A stretch of 64,000 nucleotides of DNA. Origin: Diphasiastrum complanatum (lineage: Eukaryota; Streptophyta; Lycopodiopsida; Lycopodiales; Lycopodiaceae). Below the pieces are notes generated by a model, which ran no database searches, had not been told where the DNA came from, and saw only the letters and a list, made by a program, of their open reading frames with translations. Of this stretch, positions 1 through 11,148 are shown one piece after another. The stretch covers positions 12,292,455 to 12,356,454 of the forward strand of contig CM055114.1 in the NCBI GenBank assembly GCA_029204225.1, in the 5' to 3' direction. Within the stretch, counting starts at the first letter, position 1. Each line of letters begins with the position of its first letter. The position numbers were made by a program, and so were the translations under genes.

Positions 1-1186
1 TCTTGAAGCACCTCAAGCACTGATCTTCAAGCCCTCAAGCCCCTCAAGTACTGATCACCCTCAATCGCCCTCAATCACTCCAAAGATGCTCAAATACGCA
101 AAAAACAAAGTGAGAGAGAAGGCGCTGGATCGCACGAATTTGAAGATTGAAATAGACGTCGGAATCTGACGTCCTCCAAACACGTCGGAATCCGACATCT
201 GTGTCCACTCAGGCCCGAACAACAGGTGCCAGATTCCGTGGACAGGCTTTTGGCTTGCCGACGTGGAATTAACCTCTCGAAAATTCGTGCCTCAACTAGT
301 TCATGTGTCTGAATCCCCTTATAGTTTGAGTGTCGTTAGATGCTTCCCTTCACACAACACAAGCTAAAAAAATGGCAATGTATGCCTTCCAAGGAGTGGG
401 AGAATGAAACTTGACTAGTTCACAAATTGGTGGAAGGGTGGTTAGTGGTGGCAAAACTTAAATGAAACGAAAAGAAAACTAAATAGTGGCTACTTAGGAA
501 TTTCAAAAAAAGATCTTATATCTTATGAAGAGAATGCAACAAGTTTGGATTGAATTACGTAATTACAAAAGCTTACATGACAATTTAACTAATTTAGTAG
601 TCTCGATAGTCATGGGACAAAATATGCCAGTAGACGGTTTTACAAAGGCACCATCCAAGACTCTTTAAGTACAAAACGTGCATAATGCTCCTTGATAAAT
701 GGAAGATCATAATGGCATCTCACAAGCATTGTATGATTGGACGAGAGTGGGGGCCCTAACTGCACTTTCGGTTGCGATGCATAATACTCTCCTCCCATTA
801 CACAACAACTCTTTGATTGCCTTGACTAAAATGGATGGAGACGATTATGTTATATTTCTACAATTTTTTCCACTAATAGAATGGTTGAAATCACTTAATG
901 TAAATATACTAGTCAATGTTTGGCAAGGGGAGTTTATTTAAGCATTCTACTCTCTATCCATTCTAATTTTGAATTGCCATTGGATTATACAATTGATTGA
1001 TCATTCAAAATTTGAGTTGATCTTACAAATATGAACATTTTTTCTGGTAATGCAACATGAGAGATGGAAGATCATAGTTGAAAATATTATAATTGTATGA
1101 ACAACTATATGCATGAGGTTACATGTAGCTTGAGATCTGTGTTCCATGTGCCATCAAAGGAATCTCATATAGAGCTGGAATCGTTT
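1..1186. other. intergenic, no supported gene
   Basis: I see no convincing coding region here. The first 80 bases contain short reiterations of CTCAAGC/CTCAATC. Around 625-670 a few plus-strand codons read like the tail of a copia RNase H (a GFTKAPSK-like string), but this is too short to call. Confidence 0.4.
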
Positions 1187-1551
1187 GGGTGGTTTCACAT
1201 GGAGTGGGGGGTAAGTCCAAAAGGCCCAAATCCTTTACTTTGATTGGTGGAGCCACTCCAAGAGGCCCTTCCCCCCATTTCACATGGGGTAACTCAATAT
1301 GCCACAGAGTACTTTGGGCCTCTTTGGAGTATTGAGCCGGAGTATTGGAAGGTAAGTGGTGGGCCTCTACACTCCAATGAAAAACATAGATTCTTATCTT
1401 ATTTGAATTTTGACAATAAATGCTTTGCCCTCCAAATGAAAGGGCCAAATGAAAGGGCCTTTCACATGGAATGACAAGGACATGGGCTTTCAAAGTGGGG
1501 GGTAAATGCAAATTTTGAAATGGCTCTGGACTCTTGCATGTGAAACCACCC
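1187..1551. mobile_element. MITE-like element with 15-bp perfect terminal inverted repeats
   Basis: The segment starts with GGGTGGTTTCACATG (1187-1201) and ends with its exact reverse complement (1537-1551), 365 bp in all. It has no coding capacity: short open frames on both strands are incidental. The interior keeps near-symmetric subterminal motifs (a GTGGGGGGTAA string near each end). No clear target-site duplication is visible (left flank AATCGTTT, right flank TTATTAGA), so the superfamily is not assigned. Size and termini fit a non-autonomous DNA transposon. Confidence 0.65.
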
Positions 1552-3571
1552 TTATTAGATAGCTTGAATCATTTACCCCTTGACAATTGTTCTGGCCTAT
1601 GGGAGTTTTCACCCTTGCGAGGTTGCACCATATTTATGATCCAAGGTTAATGATTGCACGCTTGGGTGGACTTGCCTTGTTATTTGAAACTCATGAGAAG
1701 TTTTTTTTTCTTGCGTGCTATAATTGGTATTCTCATGCTAGGTAATGAGTTAAATATTATTAGTGGCCAATACCTTTCAAGATACACACAAGATTGTGTG
1801 TCTTATTTTAGCATCTAGCGTGTCTTATTTTAGCAAGAGCAAATTAGAACGTGAGTCAAACCGATACTCGAAATATTCACAAGCCCAAGCCACAAAGAGG
1901 GATGTAGCCAATATAGCATACTCTCCATTGAGACAAGGATTCGGGATCAGGTTGTCACTATCATGATTAACTTTTAGTCCAACTTGAGGTAGTGCTACTG
2001 GAAACCTTTTTGAGGTTTCCCTACAAAAACCAATATGTGAAAAAGTTATTTGGCCTCTATTGAGTGACAAGCTCTTACTTGCCGGTTTTCCCCTATAAAA
2101 CCCAAGTTTTATGACATAAAAAATCCGATACAATTTTTGCCATGCTGATTTTTGGGAAAAGATGCCGATTCTTGGACTATGACGACTTTCCCAAACACTG
2201 GTCTACAAGAGTAAAGCTTGTCATGAACCACAAAGATATATGTTGGTGAGAAAGCTCAAAAAAAAAAAAAACTTCAGGGTACACAAAACAAGTGCATTGT
2301 GGCAAGCCACAAGGCCTACCTTTGTAATATGTGCTAAACTGCACTTTATTAAAGATTTTTAAAATTTGTCTTATAGAAGAAATGAGAGCGTATGTAGATC
2401 TAGATAAATTCCTTGAATTTTGTAAGTTTGTCCATACATAATCCAAGTGTGTGCCATATATAGTTGTTACTTATTGGAAGGATAGCTGTAAATTATGTTG
2501 GCACATGAGCGATTCAAGTTTTTGAAGTTTTTTGTTTATGCTCAATGCATCAACATTTGCGCATAGCTCAAAATATCTTCCTTGTGTTTTACTTTATAAT
2601 TTGCAGTTTATGGAGAGTTTCCTTATCTCGGTCTTCCTCATGATGTTACTAGAGTATGCCATTGAAACTGGTCATCTCTCAATTCATAAAGGTTGTGCTA
2701 TACCGTTGTAGACAATTTATGCTCAATGTTGTAAAAATATTTCTATTTATTTTAGAGGATATTAATTCCTATTAACTTGGGATGTTACCTCAAATTACCA
2801 CATGGGAAAGTCGTAAATCTTGTCTCTGTTTCCGTTCTCATTTTTTTGCTCTCCTCAGTGCTATATAATGAGTTGGTGTTATCAACAGTGATATTGTGTA
2901 TTTCATTATGAGATCAAAATATCAATCCCTTCATACATATTGCTCTTGCCTATACCGGCCATTTAAAGGCTATCATTATTGTAGTTTGACTCCACATATT
3001 GGGGTATCCTCTAACTACCCCAATCACTAAGCTTGTTAAGGGGGGAACTTTGAGAGGTTTACAATTAATTAGTGTTCATATTTTACTATTATTCACTTGA
3101 TGACACCCTTTATCAAACAATCCATTGTTTATCCTTTGAATTGATGTTATATTGATGATGTTAACTAAATTAAACAATGAAACTTTGCTGCATTTTACAA
3201 GCTTTTTGAGATATCAATATTCCAGAGAGTATTTTATTAGTGAGCTATGGATCTATAACTGCAAAAAAGTCTATTATCCATCCGTTATTCCTATGGATGA
3301 AGGAGCACTTTCTTTGATGTACACCACAAGTTTGATAGGAAAGGTGTGTACATGCATGTCATGTTTCAAGATTCCATACACCTAAAATTACCTACTACTA
3401 TTGAGTAGAGCTATATTAGAGCATCTTTCAAGACCTAAAATTACTTACTAGGATTCTGTGTTGCTGTTGCTCTAGGCCACAGTGTCACATCCATTCTAAT
3501 AAATTCTAGTAATTCTAGTGGGAGCAGAAGAGGCTATGGTAGATGGGCTAGCCGCTATGGATATGGAGATC
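1552..3571. other. AT-rich intergenic, no supported gene
   Basis: There are several short open frames but none with recognisable domain content. Near 2862 a CTATATAATGAG box is followed about 160 bp later by a purine-rich AAGGGGGGAA tract at 3038-3048. This could be debris of an LTR element but cannot be classified. Confidence 0.35.
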
Positions 3572-3732
3572 GCTCTTCCTTGTTGTTTGCGTTCTACTAT
3601 TCTGTATAGCTCTTTCTTGTTATTTGCTTTCTACTATTCGGTATAGCTCCTCCTTGTTGTTAGCTCTTTCTTGTTGTTTGCTTTTTGTTGTTCTGTATAG
3701 CGGTTGTCTTTTGCATTCTCTTAATCGGTATA
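3572..3732. repeat. 37-bp minisatellite, about 4.5 imperfect units
   Basis: The units are GCTCTTCCTTGTTGTTTGCG-like and 37 bp long. They lie at 3572-3608, 3609-3645, a truncated 17-bp unit at 3646-3662, 3663-3699, and a 33-bp degenerate unit at 3700-3732. The array lies about 140 bp upstream of the BAP31-like start codon, so it sits in the presumed promoter or leader of that locus. Confidence 0.65.
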
Positions 3733-3871
3733 ACTCTTCCTTATTGTTCGGTACAATCTTCTTTGTTGTCAGCTTTCTACTGATCATGCAGATGTTAAAG
3801 GAAAGCTTGTGCTTGCTGCTGATCTCTCATAGCAGGGATCCAGCGTCTTATTGTGAGAGCTAGTTCCAGGG

Positions 3872-4428
3872 ATGATGTTGACCATTTTGGCCAGTGTCGT
3901 TGCCCTGGAAGCTGGCATGGCGCTCCTATTAGCAAGCAACCTCCCGCCGCTCTATAAGATGGCAAGAAGAGCCTTGGATCTGTTTAAAACAAGTAAAGGA
4001 ACTGCTATTGGACTTGTGATCTTTGTCACTATGTTGGTCATGCTGGCTTCTACGATATTTCGCATCCACACGATTCAAAAAAATCTGCAAAACATGGAGA
4101 TCAGTTCATCTTAAAGACCCAGATTCAGAAAGCATGCTTGATGGGTGTGTACTCTAATTCATTCTCTCAGCCCTCGCGTATGTCCTCCTGCGATGATATT
4201 TTATCTGACTTGTCTGTGCTTGCAGGTTTCAACTTATTACTAGGAGTTGTCATCATTCGCCTGCATTCTTACCTGCAACAGATTGAATCGCTTCAACTGC
4301 AACTCCAGATCTCACGAAAGCAAGCTGAAACGGCTCAGACAGAATATCTGCGGGCGATGAGTGAGCATAGCTCAGCTAAACAAAAAGTTAGAGATGAGGA
4401 AGCTGCTCTAGTTGAGGTGAGATCTTGA
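3872..4428 (+). pseudogene. BAP31-like ER membrane protein, one frameshift
   Basis: This resembles the plant B-cell-receptor-associated-protein-31-like family, ER multi-pass membrane proteins with a cytosolic coiled coil. The start ATG at 3872 gives a hydrophobic N-terminal segment, then LDLFKTSKGTA (family pattern LDxxKxGKGP), then a second hydrophobic segment. A run of seven A at 4077-4083 shifts the frame. In the shifted frame the family's next block follows (DQFILKT ... CLMG) and reaches a GT donor at 4145. Joining 4144 to an acceptor after 4225 continues into FNLLLGVVIIRLHSYL, the third membrane segment with the conserved RLHxYL, then a coiled coil ending at TGA 4426-4428. A further in-frame coiled-coil stretch runs to about 4498 beyond that stop. 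One base more in the A run would restore the frame, so it is either a recent pseudogene or a homopolymer sequencing error. The family call rests on pattern matching. Confidence 0.6.
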
Positions 4429-5745
4429 ACAAATATGATCATAGATTTGAGACTAAAGTTGGAGCGTTTAGAGCTTGACTCATACCAAAAAGGATAGACA
4501 TATATGTGACTCTATTGCTATTGTATTGTCTTCCCAGAGATCATAATCCTCCAAAAACAGCCGATCGCATCCGTCTCACCCACAACCTTTGCATGCAGCG
4601 ACAATGAAGACCTTGAAAATGACAAGAAACGAAAAACATGACAACGAAACAACGAATACCCTGAAATGGCAAGAAACGTGAAACGTGACGACGAAAGAGG
4701 AAACACGGATTGGAAGGCCACATCAAAGGAAAATCCATGTGTCAACCTCTACATAATCAAGCACCTCACCCCAAATCCTAAAATGAAAATATATTAACAA
4801 AAAGTGAAAAAAAAGAAAAGGTAATATGGAACTCAAAAACTAAAAAAATAGGCAATTTATTTTTAAATGCCACATGTCGTACTCACAAAAATCAAGGAAA
4901 ATAAAAAAAAAACACATTTACATATGTCATTTGAATTACAATCAAAACACAATCAGGTCAATGTTTGAAATGAATGCTAAGTCCTCGTTGCAACCAAGGC
5001 AAAGCAAAAAAAAAGAGCGGGTTTCCTTTGGGCCTTCATCCAAGGTTCATTAAATGTAAAGGCGGGTCCCCTGAGTAGAAGACGCCGGCCTCCAGGCTGG
5101 AATAGAAATAATTGCCGTCGGCGGTCGGCCAATCATTACAGAGGATGTGGCCCCGGTACCGAGGCTGGCCGGCAGGCGTAGGGGCGGTGGCGCCGCAGGC
5201 CGGGGCCCTTTCCACGTGTACAGTTATCGTCGTTTTTCCGCCTGGCCGTCGTTCTGTCTTAGCGACACGTCACGACCCAGGCCCGCGCCCTTGGATGCCA
5301 CCCACAAGTCAGACCACCACGTGGATGACTCCCAATTATTGGATGAAAGACACGTGTCGAGATAATAACGTACGTGTAAGAATCCAACGGTGGCGAGCTG
5401 AAAAACGTTGCGTGCCAGTGATGGTGAGAAGGTGCGCTGGGGGCTTGATGGCGCCACGGTCGGATTTTCTAGGGAGGGGTAGGGTTATGCCACGTGGTGA
5501 ATTTGGACGGATGAGAGGGGTCCAGGTGGTGGTGGGACGCGTGGCGGAGATCGAAGTGGGAGAGACGGTGGCTGGAGGGGGTCGCTCGCCGGCCTCGGTC
5601 TTGGAGAGCGATTTGCTGTTTGTTTGTTTCTCTTTGTTTCAGGCCTCGGCTTCTCCGTCGTCTCGCCTTCGCCAGCAGCAGCAGAGCAGACGAGGCGCTC
5701 TCCCTCCGACCATAATCGCCATTTTTCTTCGAGCGGCTTCATTTA
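4429..5745. other. BAP31-like 3' flank and GC-rich upstream region of the trihelix gene
   Basis: 4429-4990 is AT-rich and shows no further gene. From about 5040 the DNA turns GC-rich and CpG-rich with several CACGTG/ACGTG-type cores (for example near 5214, 5319, 5351 and 5490). That is typical of a plant promoter for a regulated gene. No TATA box stands out. A long frame open from 5112 runs through this region into the trihelix gene, but its composition upstream of 5898 is not protein-like. Confidence 0.4.
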
Positions 5746-5769
5746 CTCTCTCTCTCTCTCTCTCTCTCT
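5746..5769. repeat. (CT)n microsatellite in the trihelix 5' leader
   Basis: Twelve CT dinucleotides, followed by TTTCAG, lie about 130 bp upstream of the ATG at 5898. Pyrimidine-rich CT stretches are common in plant 5' UTRs. The TTTCAG could also serve as a 3' splice site of a leader intron. Confidence 0.7.
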
Positions 5770-5897
5770 TTCAGTTCCGATCTCGGCATCCTCGTCGGTG
5801 CTCCTCGTCAGCGCAGGCGAGGAGCAATCGCAGCAGCAGCGCTGCAGGGACAAGTACTTCCACCGTCTGCTCTGCTGCTCCACGCTTCAGACCGGCT

Positions 5898-6938
5898 ATG
5901 GATTTTGAGCTTCACCATCACCAACAGCAGCACCCCCAGCACCCTCACCCTCAGCAGCACGCTTCAACCTCCGAGGCCACATCGCATCTCCACCCGCACC
6001 CTTACCCCCAGCAGCAGCAGCAGCAGAGCAACCATACCCTAACCCTATCTCTGCCCATTCATTCTGCCTCCAACGCAATCCCCCCCTCTCCGGCCAAGCC
6101 CTCGCCCTCGCCCGCAGCCGGGGAGAGCGAGCGCATCGGCGGAGGGCATGGCAGGGATGATTGCTGGAGTGAGGGCGCTACCTTCACTCTGATTGATGCC
6201 TGGGGGGAGCGGTACCTGGAGCTGAACCGCGGGAATCTGAAGCAGAAGCACTGGCAGGATGTGGCGGATGCCGTGAACCGGCGTGAGAGTGGTGGCAAGG
6301 CGTTCAAGACGGATGTGCAGTGTAAGAATCGGTTGGATACTCTCAAGAAAAAGTATAAGCTGGAGAAGAGCAGGATCGCCTCTGAGGGCAGCAGCCGATG
6401 GCCGTTTCTGTCCAAGCTTGAGGAGCTGATTGGATCATCCAAAAAGGGCAAAATTCCCCAGCAGCAGCAGCAGCAACAGCAGCAGCTGCCGCCTCCATCC
6501 AAGCTGAAGATCGAGGAGAAAAAGGCTGAGGAAGATGCGAATGAGATCAAACCATTTCCTCATATCCATAACAACAAGGCTTCGACTAGCAGCAAGGATA
6601 GAGGGAGCGCGGGCACCACAGACAGCTCTCTTCATGGCACTGGCAATATTCAGGACGGCAGAAGCGCCAAGAAACGGAAGTGGAAAGACAGCCCTTTCAA
6701 GGATCTGGCCAGGGCCATCATCAAATTTGGGGAAGTTTATGACAAAATTGAAAGCGCCAAGCAACAGCAATTGCTGGAACTAGAAAAGCAACGCATGGAG
6801 TTTACAAAGGATCTTGAATTGCAAAGAATGCAACTATTTATGCAAACTCAAGTGGAGCTCGCTAAAATGAAATATAGTAAACACGGAAGTACAGGTATAC
6901 TTTCCAGCAAGCTGCCGTTTTTTCCATTGTTGCCCTAA
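5898..6938 (+). CDS. trihelix (GT-factor family) transcription factor, ASIL-like
   Basis: Nuclear DNA-binding protein of the plant trihelix family. I start at the ATG at 5898 (MDFELHHH), because upstream codons in the same frame are GC-rich leader-like sequence. From the N-terminus: a His/Gln/Pro-rich low-complexity region (residues 1-85); the trihelix domain at about residues 88-160, with the spaced aromatics of WSEGATFTLIDAWGERY, KHWQDVADAV and QCKNRLDTLKKKYK; a CAG-coded polyglutamine run near residue 190; a basic nuclear-localisation-like AKKRKWK near residue 255; and a C-terminal amphipathic helix (LARAIIKFGEVYDKIE ... LEKQRMEFTKDLELQRMQ) at about 270-330, the partner-binding coiled coil of this group. 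The stop at 6936-6938 gives 346 residues. A canonical donor (ACAG/GTATAC) lies at 6894/6895, so the last 14 residues may be read-through of an intron. Confidence 0.9.
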   Translation: MDFELHHHQQQHPQHPHPQQHASTSEATSHLHPHPYPQQQQQQSNHTLTLSLPIHSASNAIPPSPAKPSPSPAAGESERIGGGHGRDDCWSEGATFTLIDAWGERYLELNRGNLKQKHWQDVADAVNRRESGGKAFKTDVQCKNRLDTLKKKYKLEKSRIASEGSSRWPFLSKLEELIGSSKKGKIPQQQQQQQQQLPPPSKLKIEEKKAEEDANEIKPFPHIHNNKASTSSKDRGSAGTTDSSLHGTGNIQDGRSAKKRKWKDSPFKDLARAIIKFGEVYDKIESAKQQQLLELEKQRMEFTKDLELQRMQLFMQTQVELAKMKYSKHGSTGILSSKLPFFPLLP

Positions 6939-9059
6939 GAGATCAGGTTACATTCTCAGGTCGTAAATTCTGTGGGTTTACTTTATCCTAGTGGTAGTTT
7001 GGATAAATCATGAAATTCCCATACATGTTTTCTATGTTCTTCGTTTATTTGCTAGTGTTAGATCTTTATTCGAACAATTTGATAGGCCAATTTCTTTCAT
7101 TTGATGTTTCTGGCAGCATCTGAGCTAGTATCGTATGCTTATGGCTTTGTGTATCCGATTCTTGCTTGCAGTGGCTTTGGATCTTCTATCAAGTATTTAG
7201 GTCTCAGCTTTGTTGACTTCTATGCATGCCTGCTTCTATGATTCTTTAGTGTAGGTAAAGGCCTGGGCGCAGGTGATAACCCTGCCTACTTGCCCTAGTG
7301 CAGGGGGGCTGATATTCCAGAATGGCCTTTTTGGAGAGTAGAAACCTCGTGTATTTATGTTTTGCTGCTTGTATACTTTTATTGACTCTCGTATAATGAG
7401 GAAAAATGCCCATGGGATTTATGCCCATGAAGCTCTTTTTACTAGAAACACAATAGCCTTTATGGGCATAAAGCATAATCATGGGGAAACGTATTTCCCT
7501 AACATTTGTCATGGAGAAACACGTTCTCCCTACTTTAGATTTCCCAAATGGGGGAAATGCACTGGGTAAACATATTGGGGAAATCTAATGGGTATCACAT
7601 TAGGGAAACATTTCCCATGTGGGGAAAGCCATTTTATCGTAAGAGAAGGCATAACATCTTTTTTTGGCCAAATTTGACCTTTTTTCTAGCAAATTTTGGG
7701 AGTCTTGTTGATTATCTTCAACACAATTTCTCTCCATTGCAATGTGAATCACTTTCTCCCTTTCTTCAACATGCACTATTATAAATGTGTTGTAGCACTT
7801 TGCTTTTGTGATGAGTTGGCATTTCTGAATTCTTGTTTCCTATTTCTTGGGTGGTATACATTCTTTAAAACTGCAATGTGGACCTTTTTTTGGCTACCCC
7901 TACCGCCCTTAGGGTAGGAGTTCATAAACTTATCATGGCCATCAACGATCACCCGAGCCTTTATAGAGCGTAAATATCTAGTTTAAATTGTTTTTTGGTT
8001 TTCAATACATTGATTGACACATGGGACAAAAAGCCTATGTGGCTTTATGCCCTTATGCCCATACATTTATTTTTGCCAAAAAGTCCATGAGCATGAACCC
8101 CAATTTTGCTAGTTTCCTAGAACACCCTTGGGCAATCATGGGTAAAAGTTCATACCCAAGTACACACAAGCATGAGCATTCAAAAGTTTATTCCTAAATA
8201 CACAAGTAGGGCAATCATGCCCTAGAAAGCCCTTTAAATTGAACTATGAAAGTTCCACCAAGTTTTAATGTGATTGAAAGTCTCAAAGTAGGCCTTTTTG
8301 GACAGAGCATTCTTTAGGTCATGTTGGAAGACAAAATATCTTTGTCCTGATTGAAGGAGTTCACTTGTGATAGACTTCATCATGACGGGGAGATGTGTGT
8401 TTTTCCTTCAAATGAAATATACAAGTAGGTTTTGAGTTTTTTGAAAATATTTTTAACTTATTATGAAAAGGAGGAGATTGACTCCATTCTTCTCAGCTTG
8501 GGGGAAAATTGAGTTTAACTTTCCTCATTCAACTCGCTAGTTGTAGATTACATCATTCATCATACATTTGGATTCTTATGAAACTAATCAAAAGCTTGCA
8601 CATGATCAATGATGATCAAGCAACACGTGTGAGCAACAAGCACACTGTCATAGGACCCTAAAGCAAGGGAGCGTTAGGAAAGCATGCAACACGATTGGAA
8701 ATACAAACAACAAAGGACAAGAGCAAAAAGCGTAATCTTCGTGTCGATGTGCGATACTTTATAATCAGGAGTAGTAGATATCAAGAAGGTTTCATTAAGG
8801 AGCCAAGAAAGGCCTTGCATCTCATATATATGGTTGCATCCTGGCCACCACCAAGATGTGGCCACCTAGCGGCCACAATTAACCAACTTCTACCTCACAT
8901 GACAACTTTCTAACTAACTGATATTTTGGTTACTGGTTACATGTGAATTCCTCAAGTCTCTTTAATCCCCAACTCAATTCACATACTACTTGCCATTGAT
9001 TTTGCTGATCCCCACGAAGCGCTTCAGTTTGAGAAGCTTATCGTTTCCCAACGCTTTGG
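6939..9059. other. trihelix 3' region and unclassified DNA, possible copia 3' LTR
   Basis: 6939-7250 is probably 3' UTR or intron of the trihelix gene. An acceptor-like TTGCAG at 7166-7171 would, if used from the donor at 6895, give an eight-residue alternative tail ending at TAG 7198-7200. 7400-8110 has several GCCCATG/CATGGGC motifs in both orientations but no definable element ends. Just left of 9060 the minus strand shows a purine-rich tract, then TGTAACCAGTAACC beginning at 8941, a possible 3' LTR start for the copia remnant at 9060-10009. Its other end is not visible. Confidence 0.3.
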
Positions 9060-10009
9060 TCATAAATTATAATGTCAGCTACCATGCCATCATGTCAGCT
9101 ACCTTGCCATCAGTTCTCCAGTAGGCCAAGTTCATGTTTCCTGAATGCACCATTTCCTTCACGAAGTAATACAGCAACTCGATGTGCTTGCTGCTCATTT
9201 GAAACCCCCCAATCCTGCAAAGAATCATAAATTGTTGATTATCCATGTAAATGGTAAAGCATGACAGATCCACCTTAATTAAGTTTAGATTTGTCATCCA
9301 AGTGTATTCTCTATCCACTTGACGCAGTCCAAGAGTTCTGCCACAAAGCTATTGATTTCTGCTTTGTACTGCTCCAAGTTACCGTAACCCTTGATAGAGT
9401 GAAAGCGTACCCACTTGTAGACCTTTTCTCATGTGAGTTGCCTGGCCAGTCTGAGTCTATAGTCGATATACTTACAACGCGCAGAACTAGGAGCGATGGT
9501 ATCATCTCATTCATGACGCATTTATGCGATCAGCTCAATCTGAATATTCTTGTGATCAAAAACTCATTTACATCTGTCAACACACACTTAGGCGCCAACA
9601 GGTGGCAGCTACCTCAGAGAGCATATATGGATTTTTCAAAAATAGCAAATTGAAACATATTTTTGGATCTTGATAATGCCAGCAAATATGATATCCACCC
9701 ATTACCTAGTTCTCAAAAAACAATTGTAAATTACAAATTTACCCATTCCTTCAAAAAAGTTAATGAACTTCCTATATGGAAGGCAGCTGATTCCAGACAT
9801 ATAAAACCAAAATCATAGCCTCTCATCACTAGAAATTTCAGTTTAAAATGTCTGCTTAATTTGAGTCCAAGTTCCATTGGGGTATTGGTAGAATTGCCAA
9901 TTTTCATAGGAGATTTCTTTGGCAGTTACATATCTGCATTGGTGCAGACTCATGATTTACTTTACTCTTATCTCTTTCAATCTCTATCCCTAGGCAATAA
10001 TGTAGATCA
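9060..10009 (-). pseudogene. copia host element, 3' part: end of RT and RNase H (left half)
   Basis: Reading from 10009 downwards, the minus strand begins in the RT connection region (DLHYCLGIEIERDKS) and passes into RNase H. The RNase H retains DSDWPGN, KRSTSGYAFTL and TWSSTKQKSIAL (about 9340-9460), then SSKHIELLYYFVKEMV and a degenerate KVADMMAW (about 9080-9200). Stops and frame changes break it. This is the downstream half of the copia element whose upstream half lies at 16196-17800. The two halves were separated by insertion of the copia element at 10015-16195. Confidence 0.75.
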
Positions 10010-10014
10010 CCTAG

Positions 10015-10380
10015 TGTCAGAATTTGATGCTCAAATTCTAGATAGGAGTGAACTAATCATAGTAGCACTCACACATACAAATCAAGATCAACATAAGAGG
10101 CTAAAGGGAGATTAATAGAAGAATGAGCATAGCTCCCTAGAATGGAACGATTTGAGGTGGGGCGCCAACCCTCCTTATATAAAAGCGATCACTATAGTTG
10201 TTTTTTATTTTGGGTAAAGACCCTTATTGTTTTTCGAAGTGTAAAACCATGTTCTAATCTAGAACTAGTGCACCCTCCTACATGCAAGACTATTTTAGGA
10301 CTTGAATATACTAAAAATAAAAATGGCCCCTATAATAGCTCACAGGCATGGCCAAACCAACATCAAGGTGCAAATAAACA
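10015..10380 (-). repeat. 3' LTR of nested copia
   Basis: The plus strand starts TGTCAGAATTTGATGC and the segment matches 15786-16182 over nearly its whole length, with scattered substitutions and indels. It lacks about 30 bp present in the right LTR around 15955-15995. The shared end is GCAAATAAACA; the right LTR runs 13 bp further. Divergence between the two LTRs indicates an old insertion. Confidence 0.85.
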
Positions 10381-10387
10381 TGTTTAC

Positions 10388-10963
10388 TAGTGTTTCCACG
10401 AACCGCGGTTCGTTGGCGAACGAACCGCGATTCGTCAAAGAATCGGACCCAGAAAAAAACTGTTCTTTGATTCTGAACGATTCTTTGATTGTGAGATTCA
10501 CGATTCTTTATTTTGGCTTGCCAACGTTATAATTTTTATTCAAATGTTTACCTAGTATATTGTGTGATGGATCATGAATAAATCATAAATTACAATGTTA
10601 AGTGGAAGTTGGAGCATGCAATCTAGTTTGTGAGGCTTGAAATGTGCCATTCAACCTTGTTGTGCGCACTTGTGATTCTGTGAATGCTGAATTCTGATAT
10701 GGTTTCGGGCTTCAGCTTTCTACCAGCAGTAGTGAACTTTGAAATGTATGTTTTCAATAGCAATCTAACATCTATAAGATTTTAGACACATTGTAGACAT
10801 TATACATAATACATTAGATATTTTTTTAGCATTATTTTAAAAAAAATGCAATTTTTTTTTTGACGATTCTTTTTAATTCTTTTGGAAGGGACTCGGTTTA
10901 GAACCACGATTCATGTCGATTCATCCGATTCTGAAAAGGTCGATTTTGTGTGTGGAAACACTA
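10388..10963. mobile_element. hAT-like MITE, 576 bp, 12-bp TIR, 8-bp TSD
   Basis: The ends TAGTGTTTCCAC (10388-10399) and GTGGAAACACTA (10952-10963) are perfect inverted repeats. The flanking ATGTTTAC is duplicated exactly at 10380-10387 and 10964-10971. An 8-bp duplication with TA/CA-GTG-type ends is the hAT superfamily signature. The interior is non-coding and rich in the GATTCG/CGAACC motif shared with the two elements at 13154 and 13453. It sits at the boundary of the nested copia 3' LTR. Confidence 0.9.
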
Positions 10964-10971
10964 ATGTTTAC

Positions 10972-11148
10972 TTTGTTATCTGTTACTTCTAGAAGTTCTC
11001 TAAACTTCTTAAAACTTTTCTTTGCCAAGTCCTTTGGTGAAGATACCTGCAACTTGCTCTTCTGTAGGCCAATAAATAGGCTCCGGTTCACCACTTTGAA
11101 TCTTTTCTTTGATGAAGTGTTGTTGTACTTTGATGGATCAATCATCAA
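10972..11148 (-). pseudogene. copia RNase H C-terminal fragment
   Basis: The minus strand here reads like the extreme end of a copia polyprotein, with a degenerate tail SSPKDLAKKSFKKFRELL in place of the usual IFTKxLxxxKFxxxRxxLG. It lies directly upstream (on the minus strand) of the 3' LTR, where the end of pol is expected. Sequence above about 11160 no longer looks like RNase H. Confidence 0.6.

Noticed and set aside
1119-1511. 130-codon minus-strand gene
   Set aside because: It lies largely within the MITE and has no domain; its composition follows the element's subterminal repeats.
5112-5897. In-frame extension of the trihelix protein upstream of 5898
   Set aside because: The frame is open by GC-rich chance; its product is low-quality Arg/Gly/Ser-rich sequence and includes the (CT)n leader. 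The ATG at 5898 gives the usual His/Gln-rich N-terminus.
6059-6770. Minus-strand frames of 111 and 163 codons opposite the trihelix exon
   Set aside because: Shadows of the GC-rich, CAG-rich plus-strand coding sequence (polyglutamine read as poly-Cys/Leu).
7400-8110. Large foldback element based on GCCCATG/CATGGGC motifs
   Set aside because: The motifs recur in both orientations but I could not define matching ends or a target duplication.
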